Assembly (NCBI GenBank): GCA_963708455.1
Contig: CAVPSQ010000010.1
Coordinates: 124,001-188,000, forward strand
DNA length: 64,000 nt
DNA from: CAIMUS01 sp963708455
GTDB taxonomy: Bacteria > Pseudomonadota > Gammaproteobacteria > Competibacterales > Competibacteraceae
Direction of reading: 5' to 3'
The notes beneath the pieces are model-generated. The model did not search any database and was not told the DNA's origin. It saw nothing but the letters and a program-made list of their open reading frames with translations. Shown here one piece after another: positions 43,242-52,618 of the stretch (its first letter is position 1; each line of letters begins with the position of its first letter). The position numbers were made by a program, and so were the translations under genes.

Positions 43242-44609
43242 CGGTTGGACTCCGGGCTGACCGGCAGCGTGAAATGCAAGGTGGCGCCGCCGTCGGGATT
43301 GTTGGTTGCCCACAGCCGGCCGCCATGGGCGGTAACGATCGACCGGCTGATGGCCAGTCCCATCCCCAGCCCCTGGGGTTTGGTGGTGACAAACGGCTCG
43401 AAGCAATGCTCCAGTTGCTCGGGGTCGAAACCGGCGCCGGTGTCGCGCACGGCGACCTCGATGGTGGCGGCATCGTGCTTGCGGGTGCGCACCTGTAACT
43501 GGCGCGGGCAGGTGGTCGCGGAGCACAGAGCTTCGGCGCCATTCAGCAGCAGGTTGAGGACCACCTGCTGTAATTGCACCGGGTCGCCGACCACTCCCGG
43601 CAGGTCGGCCACCAGGTCCATCACCAGCGACACGTGTCTGGCGACCAGGTCACTGCACAGCAGTTTACCGACCTCCCGAATAACGGCGTTGAGGTCCAGC
43701 ACCCGGCGCGGCGATTCCTCTTTTTTGAACAACACCCGCAGCCGACGCACCACCTCACCGGCCCGCTGATCGTCCTGCACGATGTCCTGCAGGATGGCCC
43801 GCAGTTCTTCCAGATCTGGCGGTGTCTGCGCCAGAAACCGTTGGGCTGCCTGGGCATTGCTGAGGATGGCGGTCAGCGGTTGGTTCAATTCGTGGGCGAG
43901 CGCGGCGGAGAGTTCTCCCAGGGTGGCGACCCGCGTCACGTGCGCCAGTTCCTGCCATTGGCGCTGAATCTCCAGTTCCGCTTGCTTGGGGGCGGTGATA
44001 TCGATCGAGACCCCCATCAGGCGCAGCGGTTTGCCGGCGTTGTCGAAGTAGCCCCGCCCCTGGGCGGCAATCCAGCGCAGACTGCCGTCTGGCAGGATCA
44101 CCCGGTATTCGCAGTGGTATTCCTTGCGCGCCGTCAGCGCGCGCTGAATGACCTGTTGAGTGGGCCCCCGATCATCCGGGTGCAGGGAATCGAGAAACGC
44201 CTGGTAATCGAGAGGCACGGCGGGAGCGAAACCATACAGCGCCCGGCAGGGATCGGTCACCCAGGATCTGGTCGTGGGTGATGTCCCACACCCACATGCC
44301 CAGCTTGGCCGCCGTCGCCGCCAGCGTCATCCGCTCTTCACTGTCGCGCAACTCGGTTTCAACCCCATGTCGGCGCTGCTGCTGGACTAGCAAGGCGACA
44401 ATGAGCAGCGCTTCGACAACGCATAGGGCGATGATCCCGATGATCCGCCACTCATAGGGCTCCACCAGCCGGATGACCGACTCGTCGGCAGCCGCCGGGC
44501 CGACCCAGAACCAGGCACCCAACCAAGAGAAAATGGCTACTGCCCAGCGGGGGATTATTGCGAGAAAGGGGTTGCTGTATCCGCCGGTCTTCATCACCTG
44601 ACACCTCAA
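43238..44609 (-). CDS. Membrane PAS sensor histidine kinase (one frameshift)
   Basis: A sensor of about 456 residues after repair. The N-terminus has two hydrophobic segments (AIFSWLGAWFWVG and IIGIIALCVVEALLIVALLV), then a PAS domain (LGMWVWDITHDQIL...YRVILPDGSLRWIAAQ), a HisKA dimerisation helix with LAHELNQPLTAILSN, and an HATPase domain (VRDTGAGFDPEQ, GLGMGLAISRSIV). The frame changes near 44264; removing one G of a GGG run joins DQIL to VTDPCRALYGF. The start is ATG 44594 or 44609. It signals to the adjacent FixJ-type regulator. Confidence 0.88.
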
Positions 44610-44945
44610 GGGAGTTCCACAAGACGGGCGCCTGCCGAGGTTAAGGGAATCCGACTGTGCAGTTCGCCTGCTGTTAAGTAAAGTACAAAAGTGCAGAGTT
44701 TGAAAGAGTTAAGTGATTTCTGGCGAAGGCTATACCGGAAAGTCGGGCATGGGTGGGTATGGATTCCCCTTGTATGTTTGAAGTTTGGTAGAGTTTCCCG
44801 AAACGTGGTAGCACGAATCCCCTCTGGGACCCACGATCCCGTCAAGGAGCTTGAAGCGCCACGTTCCGGTTTCTGTGAACCACCAGCCCGAACAGTTGAT
44901 TGGACCTGAATCCGTATCGTGCCAGGTTGGGATGAGGAACACATC
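44610..44945. other. Upstream region of the IS110 transposase (candidate element left end)
   Basis: No gene seen. IS110 elements carry a non-coding end next to the transposase that in several members encodes a guide (bridge) RNA. This 336-base stretch is where it would lie if the element starts near 44640. I did not identify the exact element boundary or an RNA fold. Confidence 0.35.
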
Positions 44946-46021
44946 ATGGTGAAGAACCAACTCGCAGTCGCCGTCCAGGCCGCAATCCACTCTGAATTTA
45001 CGGTCAGCCGTCCACTGGACCCGGCTCCCGCTGTGATGGTGTCCCCGGCGATGACCGCGGCGGACGCCACGACGCCCGCCGCGTGCTGGGTGGGGATCGA
45101 CGTCGCCAAGGCCCACCGGGATGTGGCCCTCTGGCCGACCCAGGAGCGCCTGCACGTCACCCGCGATGAGGCCGGCTTGGGGCGGAGTTGATCGCCTGGT
45201 TGCGCCCCCGGACGCCCGCGCTGATCGTTTTGGAAGCGACCGGCGGGTTGGAGACCCTGGTGGCGGGGACGCTGATCGAGGCGCACTTCCCCACCGCCGT
45301 CGTCAATCCCCGCCAGGCGCGCGACTTTGCCAAGGCGTTGGGGTATCTGGCCAAGACCGACGCCTTGGATGCCTTGGTGCTGGCGCGCTTCGGTCACAGC
45401 ATCCAGCCGGCGCCCCGCCCGTGGAAAGACGAAGAGACCCAGGCGCTGACCGCGCTCCTGCAGAGCCGTCGGCAACTGATCACGATGCTCACCGCCGAGA
45501 AGAACCGCTTGGCCAGCGCCCATCGCCAAGTGCAGGCGGATCTCCGCACGACCCTCACCTGGCTTGAAGAACGGATCAAGATCCTCGATGACGACCTCCA
45601 GAGCCGGCTCCGCGCCAGCCCGATCTGGCGCGCGCAGGATGACCTGCTGCGCAGCGTCCCGGGCATCGGCCCGGTGACCTCGGTGACGTTGCTGGCGGCG
45701 TTGCCGGAACGGGGAACCCTGGATCGTCGCCAAATCAGCGCCTTGGTCGGCGTCTGCCCGTTTAACCGCGATTCCGGCCAGGGTCGCGGACACCGAAGCA
45801 TCTTCGGTGGGCGCGTTCTGGTCCGGACGGCGCTGTACATGGCGACGGTGACCGCCAGCCGGTTCAATCCGGTGATCAAAGGGTTTTACCAGCGCTTGCG
45901 TGCCGCGGGTAAACCGGCCAAGGTGGCGCTGACGGCGTGCATGCGTAAATTGCTGACGATCTTAAACGCGATGCTCAAGGCCAAGACCCCCTGGCAGCCT
46001 CCCGAGGAGTGCAGGTCCTGA
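44946..46021 (+). pseudogene. IS110-family transposase, frameshifted
   Basis: A DEDD-type recombinase of about 355 residues. The N-terminal RuvC-like part begins WVGIDVAKAHRDVALWP with the first Asp; LIVLEATGGLE and TDALDALVLARFG carry the later acidic residues. The C-terminal Tnp20 part includes LRSVPGIGPVTSVTLLAALP and FNRDSGQGRGHRS with its serine. The two parts are out of frame near 45178 (EAGLG then ELIAWLRPR), where two bases are extra or one is missing. ATG 44946 follows GAGGAA. Confidence 0.8.
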
Positions 46022-46039
46022 GGTTTTCAACACAGTTGC

Positions 46040-46140
46040 TCCTTGGATAAGGAGGGGTGGCGCGTAGCGCCGGGGTGGTTTGATCTTGCGGACTGACCCC
46101 CCCCGCCTTTCGGGCACCCCCCCTTGGCAGGGGAGGAATA
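46040..46140. repeat. GC-rich imperfect palindromic segment
   Basis: CCTTGGATAAGGAGGGG near the start and CACCCCCCCTTGGCAGGGG near the end, with GGCGCGTAGCGCC and a run of eight C between, give an imperfect fold-back. It looks like a small non-coding repeat inserted between IS110 and the AbrB fragment. The neighbouring 46141-46310 stretch has no gene. Confidence 0.4.
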
Positions 46141-46310
46141 AAGACTGGACCCCCAGGTATGATCTTTTGAGGAAATCACCTACACCAGCTCGATTTTATC
46201 GTTTCGCGGCTGCAATCAGTCCCCTCACAGTTTTAATTGCACCCTAATGCGCGGACTGGCAAATCCCGCTTGAACATGGCGCGATTTATAACACCATGCC
46301 GCAAATCATC

Positions 46311-46478
46311 ATGCCTATCGAAATTCATCTCGGACCCCAGGGCCGTCTGGTAATCCCTGCGCCGCTGCGGCGGCTGCTGGGTTTTGTACCCGGCGACACC
46401 CTGAGACCATTAGGGCGTGTGCCAGTAGCGCCGCGTTTCCCGACGATAGGCATGCGGCTGCAGGGCGGCGCCGTCTAG
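46311..46478 (+). pseudogene. AbrB/SpoVT-type antitoxin, N-terminal fragment
   Basis: The first 30 residues (PIEIHLGPQGRLVIPAPLRR then LLGFVPGDTL) are the start of a swapped-hairpin AbrB antitoxin. After that the frame enters the 3' end of comEC on the opposite strand and is no longer AbrB-like. The antitoxin was cut off by the comEC junction. Confidence 0.5.
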
Positions 46479-48680
46479 GTGGAAACTGATGGCGCCTTCG
46501 GTGGTGGTATCCAGCACGACAGCCCCGGCCTGCTGGTACGGGGCGGCTGCTGCCTGTGCCGCCGCCGGCGTGCGGAACTCGTTGGACAGCAACACGTATT
46601 GCGGCTGCACGGCGGCAACGAAGGCAGGCGAGAAGGCTGGACGGGCGCCCTGATGGGGCGCCACCAGCACCTCGGCCGTCAGCGCGGCGCCGTAAGTCTG
46701 GGCCAGGGCCGTGGCCGTGGTCGCACCGATGTCGCCGGGCAACAATAACCGCTGTTTACCGGTCACCAGTAACACGCAGGAACCGTCGTCGTCGCCCAGC
46801 GCGCCGGGCGGTGGGTGCAGCACTTGAAAATGGACCTCGTCCCAATGCCACTCCAACCCCGCCTGGCACGGCTCGGCGCCTTCGATCGGCGCCGCCCGCA
46901 ATGATGGTGTGAATACCGACTTAACGGGGAGCCGCTCCAGCAGCGCGCGCGTGCCGCCCATGTGGGCGCGATCGGCATGGCTGACCACCAGCCGGTCCAC
47001 TTGGCCAATCCCCTGTTGCCACAGGTAAGGAACCAGCACACTGCGACCGGTATCGAAATTGTCCCGGCGGGGACCGGTGTCGTAAACCAGCACATGATGC
47101 CGGGTCGCTATCACTGTCGCCAGGCCCTTGCCGACGTCCAGTAGAGTAAACCAGAACTCGCCCGCTGCAGGGACCGCGCGTGGCAAGAACACCACCGGCA
47201 GCAACAACACACCGCCCAGCCAGCGCGCCGGCCAACCACGGGGTCCCAACAGCAGGAGCAGACCCGGCAGCGCGAACCCCAGGGTCCACCAGGGCGGTGC
47301 CGGAAAATGCAGCAAGGCCCAGGGCGAACGGCTCAGCCAGACCAGAAAGTCCCATAGCCACTGCAGGGTCAACGCGGCCAACTGCAACAGCCCGCTCTGT
47401 AACGGCTCGCTGATGCCACCGGCCAGCGCCGCCAGCAAGGTCAGCGGCACTACAGTGATGTTGCTCCAGGGAATGGCGACCAGGTTGGCGATAGGCGACA
47501 GTAGCGGAATCTGCTGGAACAGGATCAGGGTGGCGGGCAGCAAAGCCAGCGTGATCGCCAGTTGCAACCGCAGCCATTCCCGCAATGGCTGCTCCAGCCG
47601 CCGTCCCGCGATGGCATAGAGAATCGCTGCGACTGCTCCGAAGGACAGCCAGAAACCATAACTCAGCGGCGCTTCGGGGTCGGCCAGCAGCACCACCCAC
47701 AGAGCCAGCGCCAGGATCCGACTGGGGACCACGGCGCGCTGGGCGAATAAAGCGAACAACGCCACCGCCAGCATGACCAGGGCGCGTTGGGTAGGCAGGG
47801 AAAAACCCGCCAGCAAGGCATAAGCGGCGGCGGCCAGCAGTGCCAGCAAAGCTCCCGCCTTGGCGGCGGGCCAGCGTTGCGCCAGGCGTGGCAGCCGGCT
47901 CCAGCCGGTGCGCACCACAAGGAACACCAAGGCCGCCACCATCCCGATATGCAGGCCGGAAACGGAGATCAGGTGACCGGTGCCGGTGCGGGTCAGAATG
48001 TCCCACTGTTCCGGCCGGATCGCCTGCTCGTCGCCGATCGCCAGAGCGGTCAGGATGCCGCGATAAGGGTTAGAGGGCAGCAACGCGGCGAAGCGCTCAG
48101 CCAGCTGCTGGCGAAAGCGGTCGAGCGGGTAGCGGGCGGCGGCTTGCAGCAGTTGCGGTTCGGGCTGGCGGCGGACATAACCGAGCGCGGCGATGCGGTT
48201 GCTGAATAGCCAGCGTGCCTGATCGGCGCTGCCAGGGTTGGCAAGTTGGCGCGGGCGATGCAGGCGCACCGTCAGCGCCCAGCGGTCGCCGACCTGGAGC
48301 GCCGGCAAGGGTTCGTACCAGCTTAGCCGCAGTTTTCCCTGCCAGGGCAGCGCGGTGGCGCCGGCGGTCAGGCTGTCTACGGTGAATTGAAAACGTAGGC
48401 TGCGCTGGGCGTGCGCCGGGATCGAAGCGACCCAACCGACCGCCTGCAGATCGACTCCTTGCAGTTCCACCGGTAATTGGGCCGCCGGTGGCGGCTCGCT
48501 CCATAGCAGGGCCCACAGCAGGCCAGCCGCTCCCCAGGCGGGCAGACGCAGCCACGGCAGGTAACGCAGCGCCGCCAGTACGCCGGGCAGCGCCCAGGTC
48601 CAGCGCCGGTCCGGCAGTTCAGCCAGCGTGTGAAACAGCGCTATCCCCGCCAGAAAGGCGAGTACGCCCAGGCGCATCAT
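46410..48680 (-). CDS. comEC: ComEC/Rec2 DNA-uptake channel protein
   Basis: An inner-membrane protein of 756 residues that translocates single-stranded DNA into the cytoplasm during natural transformation. The N-terminus is hydrophobic, followed by an OB-like soluble region, the multi-helix competence domain with the signature GTGHLISVSGLHIGMVAALV, and a C-terminal metallo-beta-lactamase-like domain. In that domain the motif reads SHADRAHMGG where the family usually has HxDxDH, so the second Asp is replaced by Ala and metal binding may be impaired. It starts at ATG 48680 or 48677 and is divergent from the DUF2062 gene. Confidence 0.93.
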   Translation of the reverse strand: MMRLGVLAFLAGIALFHTLAELPDRRWTWALPGVLAALRYLPWLRLPAWGAAGLLWALLWSEPPPAAQLPVELQGVDLQAVGWVASIPAHAQRSLRFQFTVDSLTAGATALPWQGKLRLSWYEPLPALQVGDRWALTVRLHRPRQLANPGSADQARWLFSNRIAALGYVRRQPEPQLLQAAARYPLDRFRQQLAERFAALLPSNPYRGILTALAIGDEQAIRPEQWDILTRTGTGHLISVSGLHIGMVAALVFLVVRTGWSRLPRLAQRWPAAKAGALLALLAAAAYALLAGFSLPTQRALVMLAVALFALFAQRAVVPSRILALALWVVLLADPEAPLSYGFWLSFGAVAAILYAIAGRRLEQPLREWLRLQLAITLALLPATLILFQQIPLLSPIANLVAIPWSNITVVPLTLLAALAGGISEPLQSGLLQLAALTLQWLWDFLVWLSRSPWALLHFPAPPWWTLGFALPGLLLLLGPRGWPARWLGGVLLLPVVFLPRAVPAAGEFWFTLLDVGKGLATVIATRHHVLVYDTGPRRDNFDTGRSVLVPYLWQQGIGQVDRLVVSHADRAHMGGTRALLERLPVKSVFTPSLRAAPIEGAEPCQAGLEWHWDEVHFQVLHPPPGALGDDDGSCVLLVTGKQRLLLPGDIGATTATALAQTYGAALTAEVLVAPHQGARPAFSPAFVAAVQPQYVLLSNEFRTPAAAQAAAAPYQQAGAVVLDTTTEGAISFHLDGAALQPHAYRRETRRYWHTP

Positions 48681-48774
48681 GATTGGTAAAGTTGATAAAA
48701 AGAGTTGGAAAATGATACATAAAAGTATAAAATAAGATAAAGTTTATCTTTGTTACAACAGGCATCAGTTTTTC

Positions 48775-49320
48775 ATGGTAAAGAAAATCCTGCAACGGTA
48801 TCTGCCCGATCCCCAGAAAATGCGTGAGTATAAATGCTTGCAAATTTTCGGTGAGCGCCTGCACGATCCTAATGTATGGCATCTCAACCGCCGCTCGGCG
48901 GCAGGCGCTGTCGGGTTAGGGCTGTTTATCGCCTTCGTGCCCGTTCCCATCCATACCTGGATGGCGGTTTTCGGGGCCATCTGGCTGCGAGTCAATCTGC
49001 CCCTGGCGGTGTTGACGATATTTATCACTAACCCGGTCACCATACCGCCTTTCTTCTATTGCACCTACAAGGTAGGCGTCTGGTTGCTGAGCGCTCCTCC
49101 CAACGAGCTCAATATCCAGTTTTCCCTGGATTGGCTGCTGAACGAAGCCGGGGACATCTGGGCGCCGCTGCTGGTAGGTTCTCTCGCGGTGGGCGTTTTG
49201 CTGGGCACTGCCGGGTATGCGGCGGTCCGTTCGCTGTGGCGTCTGTCGGTGTTGCGCAAACGCCGCCGGCTGGTCAATGGCCGGCTGGCCCAACGCATGC
49301 TGCTCGGCGGCAGTCTGTAA
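48775..49320 (+). CDS. DUF2062 inner-membrane protein
   Basis: A 181-residue membrane protein with about three helices. The family segments HLNRRSAAGAVGLGLFIAFV and LAVLTIFITNPVTIPPFFY are clear. DUF2062 genes are commonly found beside comEC and lol genes in Gammaproteobacteria; function unknown. A terminator follows. Confidence 0.9.
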   Translation: MVKKILQRYLPDPQKMREYKCLQIFGERLHDPNVWHLNRRSAAGAVGLGLFIAFVPVPIHTWMAVFGAIWLRVNLPLAVLTIFITNPVTIPPFFYCTYKVGVWLLSAPPNELNIQFSLDWLLNEAGDIWAPLLVGSLAVGVLLGTAGYAAVRSLWRLSVLRKRRRLVNGRLAQRMLLGGSL

Positions 49321-49362
49321 GGCCCCGCAGGCGGGTGCGCGCAGTCGTTCAGATTCATGAAG

Positions 49363-49385
49363 GCGCGGGGAACCGCGCTTTTTTT
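49363..49385 (+). terminator. Rho-independent terminator
   Basis: GCGCGG-GGAA-CCGCGC followed by seven T. It closes the DUF2062 transcript before the convergent lol genes. Confidence 0.85.
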
Positions 49386-49454
49386 ATGCCTGCCTGCGCT
49401 GACCAACGTGAATGCACTGGAGAGCCAGCCGCGCTGCCGGCCGCCTGAGGTGAG

Positions 49455-50153
49455 CTACACCTCGCGCTGCAACTGGCCATCCACCAGGCGCCAGATGCCG
49501 TCCAGACGGGCCGCGAGGGCTTCGTCGTGGGTGACGATGACAAAACTGGTGGCCAGCGAACGGTTCAATTCCAGCATCAGCTCGAACACCTGGCTGGCGC
49601 TGCGCCGGTCCAGATTGCCGGTAGGTTCGTCGGCCAGCACGCAGGCCGGTTGCGTGATCAGGGCTCGCGCCACCGCGGCGCGCTGGCGTTCGCCGCCGGA
49701 CAGCTCGCCCGGTTTATGCGTCAGCCGCTGCCCCAGCCCCACCTTGTTGAGCAGGTCCGTCGCCTGGCGCACCGCCTCCACCGTCGCCACGCGGCGAATC
49801 AGCAACGGCATAGCCACATTCTCCAGCGCGGTGAATTCCGGCAACAGATGGTGAAATTGATAGACAAAGCCCAGCAGGCGGTTCCGCACCCGACCGCGCT
49901 CGGCATCCCGCAGGCGGGTCAGGTTATGACCGACGACGATGACTTCGCCGGTGGTCGGCATGTCCAGACCGCCCAGCACATGCAGCAAGGTGCTCTTGCC
50001 GGCGCCGGAACTGCCGACAATCGCCACCCGTTCGCCGCGCTGTAACTCAAAGTCGATATTCCGCAGCACTTCCAGCAACTGGTCGCCCTGGCGAAACACC
50101 TTGCTCAGTCCCTGACAGCTCAATACGGGCTGTACCGCGGTGGTTTCATTCAT
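49455..50153 (-). CDS. lolD: Lipoprotein-releasing ABC transporter ATPase LolD
   Basis: The cytoplasmic ATPase that powers release of outer-membrane lipoproteins from the inner membrane to LolA. The 232 residues carry Walker A GSSGAGKST, signature LSGGERQRAAVARAL and Walker B CVLADEPTGNLDRRSA, plus the LolD/MacB-type FVYQFHHLLPEFTALENV. It overlaps the end of lolC by eight bases. Confidence 0.95.
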   Translation of the reverse strand: MNETTAVQPVLSCQGLSKVFRQGDQLLEVLRNIDFELQRGERVAIVGSSGAGKSTLLHVLGGLDMPTTGEVIVVGHNLTRLRDAERGRVRNRLLGFVYQFHHLLPEFTALENVAMPLLIRRVATVEAVRQATDLLNKVGLGQRLTHKPGELSGGERQRAAVARALITQPACVLADEPTGNLDRRSASQVFELMLELNRSLATSFVIVTHDEALAARLDGIWRLVDGQLQREV

Positions 50154-51393
50154 AGCGCAGCGCCTCGGCCGGCTGGGTCCGCGCGGCCCGCCAGGCCGGA
50201 TAGAGGGTGGCCAGGGTTGCCAGCCCGAACGCGACGGCAGCGATCATGGCGACATCGCTCCACAACAACTGCGAGGGCACCTCGCTGATCAGATACACAT
50301 CGGGGGACATAAACTTGATATGGAACAGTTCCTCGATGAAAGGCACCACTACATCCAGGTTCAGCGCCAGCGCCACGCCGCCGATCAGACCCAGCACGGT
50401 GCCGATCAGGCCGATGGTGATTCCCTGCACGATGAAAATACCCATGATGCTGGCCGGGGTGGCACCCAGCGTGCGCAGAATGGCGATGTCGGCCTGCTTG
50501 TCGTTGACCACCATGATCAGGGCGGAAACGATATTAAAAGCAGCCACCGCCACGATCAGGGTCAGGATAACGAACATGGCCGTTTTCTCGATCTGCACGG
50601 CGCGGAAAAAGTTGGCGTGCTCCTGAGTCCAGTCCTGCACGCTAAGCCCGGCGGGAAGCTCTGTGGCGATCTGGCGAGCCACGCGCGGCGCCTGAAACAT
50701 GTCGGCCAGCTTGAGGCGTAGGCCAGTGACGGCGCCGTCCAGCCGGAACAGCATGGACGCATCGTCGAGGTTGATCAGGGCCAGACCCCGGTCGTATTCG
50801 TACATGCCCGAATCGAACACGCCGACCACGTCGAAGCGCTTCAAGCGGGGCACGCGGCCGACCGGCGTAAAGTTAGCCTGGGGAACAATCACGGTGAGCT
50901 TATCGCCCGGTTTGACATCCAGGGTCGTGGCGAGCGCCTGGCCCAGGACGATGCCGAAGCCGCCCGGTTGCAGCGCGTCGAGACTGCCGCTGACCATTTT
51001 ATCCGCCACCACGGAAACCTTATGCTCCTCGGGTGGCGCTATGCCCTGCACAATGGCGCCGCTCACCAGGGATTCGTTGACCAGCATGGCTTCGCCGCGC
51101 ACAAAGGGCGCGCTGCCCAGCACCTGGGGATTGCGCTCGGCCTCGGCGCGCACAGCCTGCCAGTCCTGCAGGCGGCCGCCATAGGCGCTGATGGTGGCGT
51201 GGGAGGCCATGCCCAGAATGCGTTCGCGCACTTCCTTGACGGCGCCGTTCATTACCGACAGCACGGTGATCAGGGCGGTGATGCCCAGAGCGATACCCAG
51301 CATCGAGGTCAGGGAAATAAAGGAAATGAAGTGATTGCGGCGCTTGGCGCGGGTATAGCGCCAGCCGATGAAAATCTCCAGGGGATGGAACAT
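50146..51393 (-). CDS. lolC: Lipoprotein-releasing permease LolC/LolE
   Basis: An inner-membrane permease of 415 residues. One N-terminal helix (FISLTSMLGIALGITALITV) precedes a large periplasmic domain, and three helices follow near the C-terminus. The family ending GFGLATLATLYPAWRAART with PAEALRYE is present. Only one permease gene is present next to lolD, so the transporter may use a single LolC/E-type (LolF-like) subunit, or a second permease lies elsewhere. Confidence 0.93.
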   Translation of the reverse strand: MFHPLEIFIGWRYTRAKRRNHFISFISLTSMLGIALGITALITVLSVMNGAVKEVRERILGMASHATISAYGGRLQDWQAVRAEAERNPQVLGSAPFVRGEAMLVNESLVSGAIVQGIAPPEEHKVSVVADKMVSGSLDALQPGGFGIVLGQALATTLDVKPGDKLTVIVPQANFTPVGRVPRLKRFDVVGVFDSGMYEYDRGLALINLDDASMLFRLDGAVTGLRLKLADMFQAPRVARQIATELPAGLSVQDWTQEHANFFRAVQIEKTAMFVILTLIVAVAAFNIVSALIMVVNDKQADIAILRTLGATPASIMGIFIVQGITIGLIGTVLGLIGGVALALNLDVVVPFIEELFHIKFMSPDVYLISEVPSQLLWSDVAMIAAVAFGLATLATLYPAWRAARTQPAEALRYE

Positions 51394-51810
51394 GGCAATC
51401 CTGCGGTGGGGAGAGGGGTTAGAGCGAATCCGAAGGCGGAATTATAGCGGGTTTCGGCTGCCTGTGGGGTTGCTGCGCAGCGGCGCAGCGGAGCGGAAAA
51501 CCGTGTCCGGATCGCCTGGAAAATCCCCTCTCGTTCCAGGGTCGAATGAAAAGATAGGTAACTTATTCATTGTCTAAGATCAATGAATCTGCTGAAATAA
51601 CGCTTTCACAGGTCTAACCACCATCTCAGGAGGCTTCTCCGGAAGCCGGTTTCCCGCAGGAATTGCTGGAACGACAGGGACGCAGCCCCGCCAGTGGGGT
51701 TGGTCTCAGTTCGGAAAAACGATCGCCATCTCGCGCCCAGCCGCCTATCGGGCTGATGCGGACGCGCGGGTTAGGGTCCTAACTCGGCTTGACACTGCGG
51801 AAAGCGAAGA
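51394..51810. promoter_or_regulatory. Intergenic region upstream of fnr with a possible FNR site
   Basis: No gene seen in 417 bases between divergent lolC and fnr. At 51570-51583, TTGTC-TAAG-ATCAA matches the FNR palindrome TTGAT-N4-ATCAA at eight of ten positions. It might allow autoregulation or control of a nearby promoter, but it lies 228 bases before the fnr ATG, so the evidence is weak. Confidence 0.35.
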
Positions 51811-52578
51811 ATGATAGATCCCAGTCATCACAAAGTTATAGATATCGCTTCGATCAAACAGGCGTGCAGCGGTTGCAATCTGCAGCAACTGTGCCTGCCC
51901 CTGGGCATCAGCAGCGAAGATATCCAGCGACTGGATGCGCTGGTCAAGCGCCATCGTCCTCTGGCGCGCAGCCGCCATGTTTTTCACCTGGGCGATGAGT
52001 TTCACTCTCTGTACGCCATCCGGTGCGGTTCGGTCAAAACCTATACCATCACCGAGGATGGCAGCGAACAGATCACCGGCTTTCATTTGCCCGGTGAAAT
52101 CATCGGCCTCGATGCGATCAACAGCAACCGCCATCCGTGCGGAGCCAAGACCCTGGAAACCACCAGCGTCTGCGATATTCCCTTCAATCGCCTCGAGGAA
52201 CTGGCTGTGCTGGCGCCTGGATTGGGGCGGCAGTTGCTGCGCATCATGAGTCGGGAGATTCAGGCCGACTCGGAACTGCTGACGCTGCTGGGGAAGAAAT
52301 CCGCCGAAGAACGGCTGGCTTCGTTGCTGCTCAGCTTGTCCAGGCGCTTCCAGCAGCGCGGTTTTTCGCCCTGGGAGTTCCGCTTGAGCATGTCGCGCAA
52401 CGATATCGGCAACTACCTGGGCCTGGCAGTGGAGACCGTCAGTCGGCTGTTCACCCGGTTCCAGCAGCAGGAGTTGATCGAAGTGCGGCATAAGTACATC
52501 CGCCTGGAGAACCTGGAGCGATTGCAACAGGTGGCCGGGCTGGTCGACGCCAGCAGGGCGCATAGGGGCAGGGCCTGA
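51811..52578 (+). CDS. fnr: Oxygen-sensing transcription regulator FNR/Anr
   Basis: A CRP-FNR family regulator of 255 residues. Cys19, Cys22, Cys28 and Cys110 (CSGCNLQQLC and HPCGAK) are the ligands of an oxygen-labile [4Fe-4S] cluster. The cyclic-nucleotide-like fold is followed by the dimerisation helix and a helix-turn-helix (SRNDIGNYLGLAVETVSRLF) with the E--SR pattern that reads TTGAT half-sites. It would switch on anaerobic genes when oxygen falls. ATG 51811 gives the normal N-terminal length. Confidence 0.95.
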   Translation: MIDPSHHKVIDIASIKQACSGCNLQQLCLPLGISSEDIQRLDALVKRHRPLARSRHVFHLGDEFHSLYAIRCGSVKTYTITEDGSEQITGFHLPGEIIGLDAINSNRHPCGAKTLETTSVCDIPFNRLEELAVLAPGLGRQLLRIMSREIQADSELLTLLGKKSAEERLASLLLSLSRRFQQRGFSPWEFRLSMSRNDIGNYLGLAVETVSRLFTRFQQQELIEVRHKYIRLENLERLQQVAGLVDASRAHRGRA

Positions 52579-52618
52579 GGCGAGCGGGGTCGCGTCCGGT
52601 GAGCGGGGTAACAGTGGC

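Noticed and set aside
3380..44264. Programmed +1 ribosomal frameshifting as the explanation for split genes
   Set aside because: No common slippery sequence or stop codon is found at the switch points, and the genes are unrelated in function.
44606..45793. Minus-strand frame of 395 codons
   Set aside because: It reads backwards through the IS110 transposase, whose own frames carry all expected motifs.
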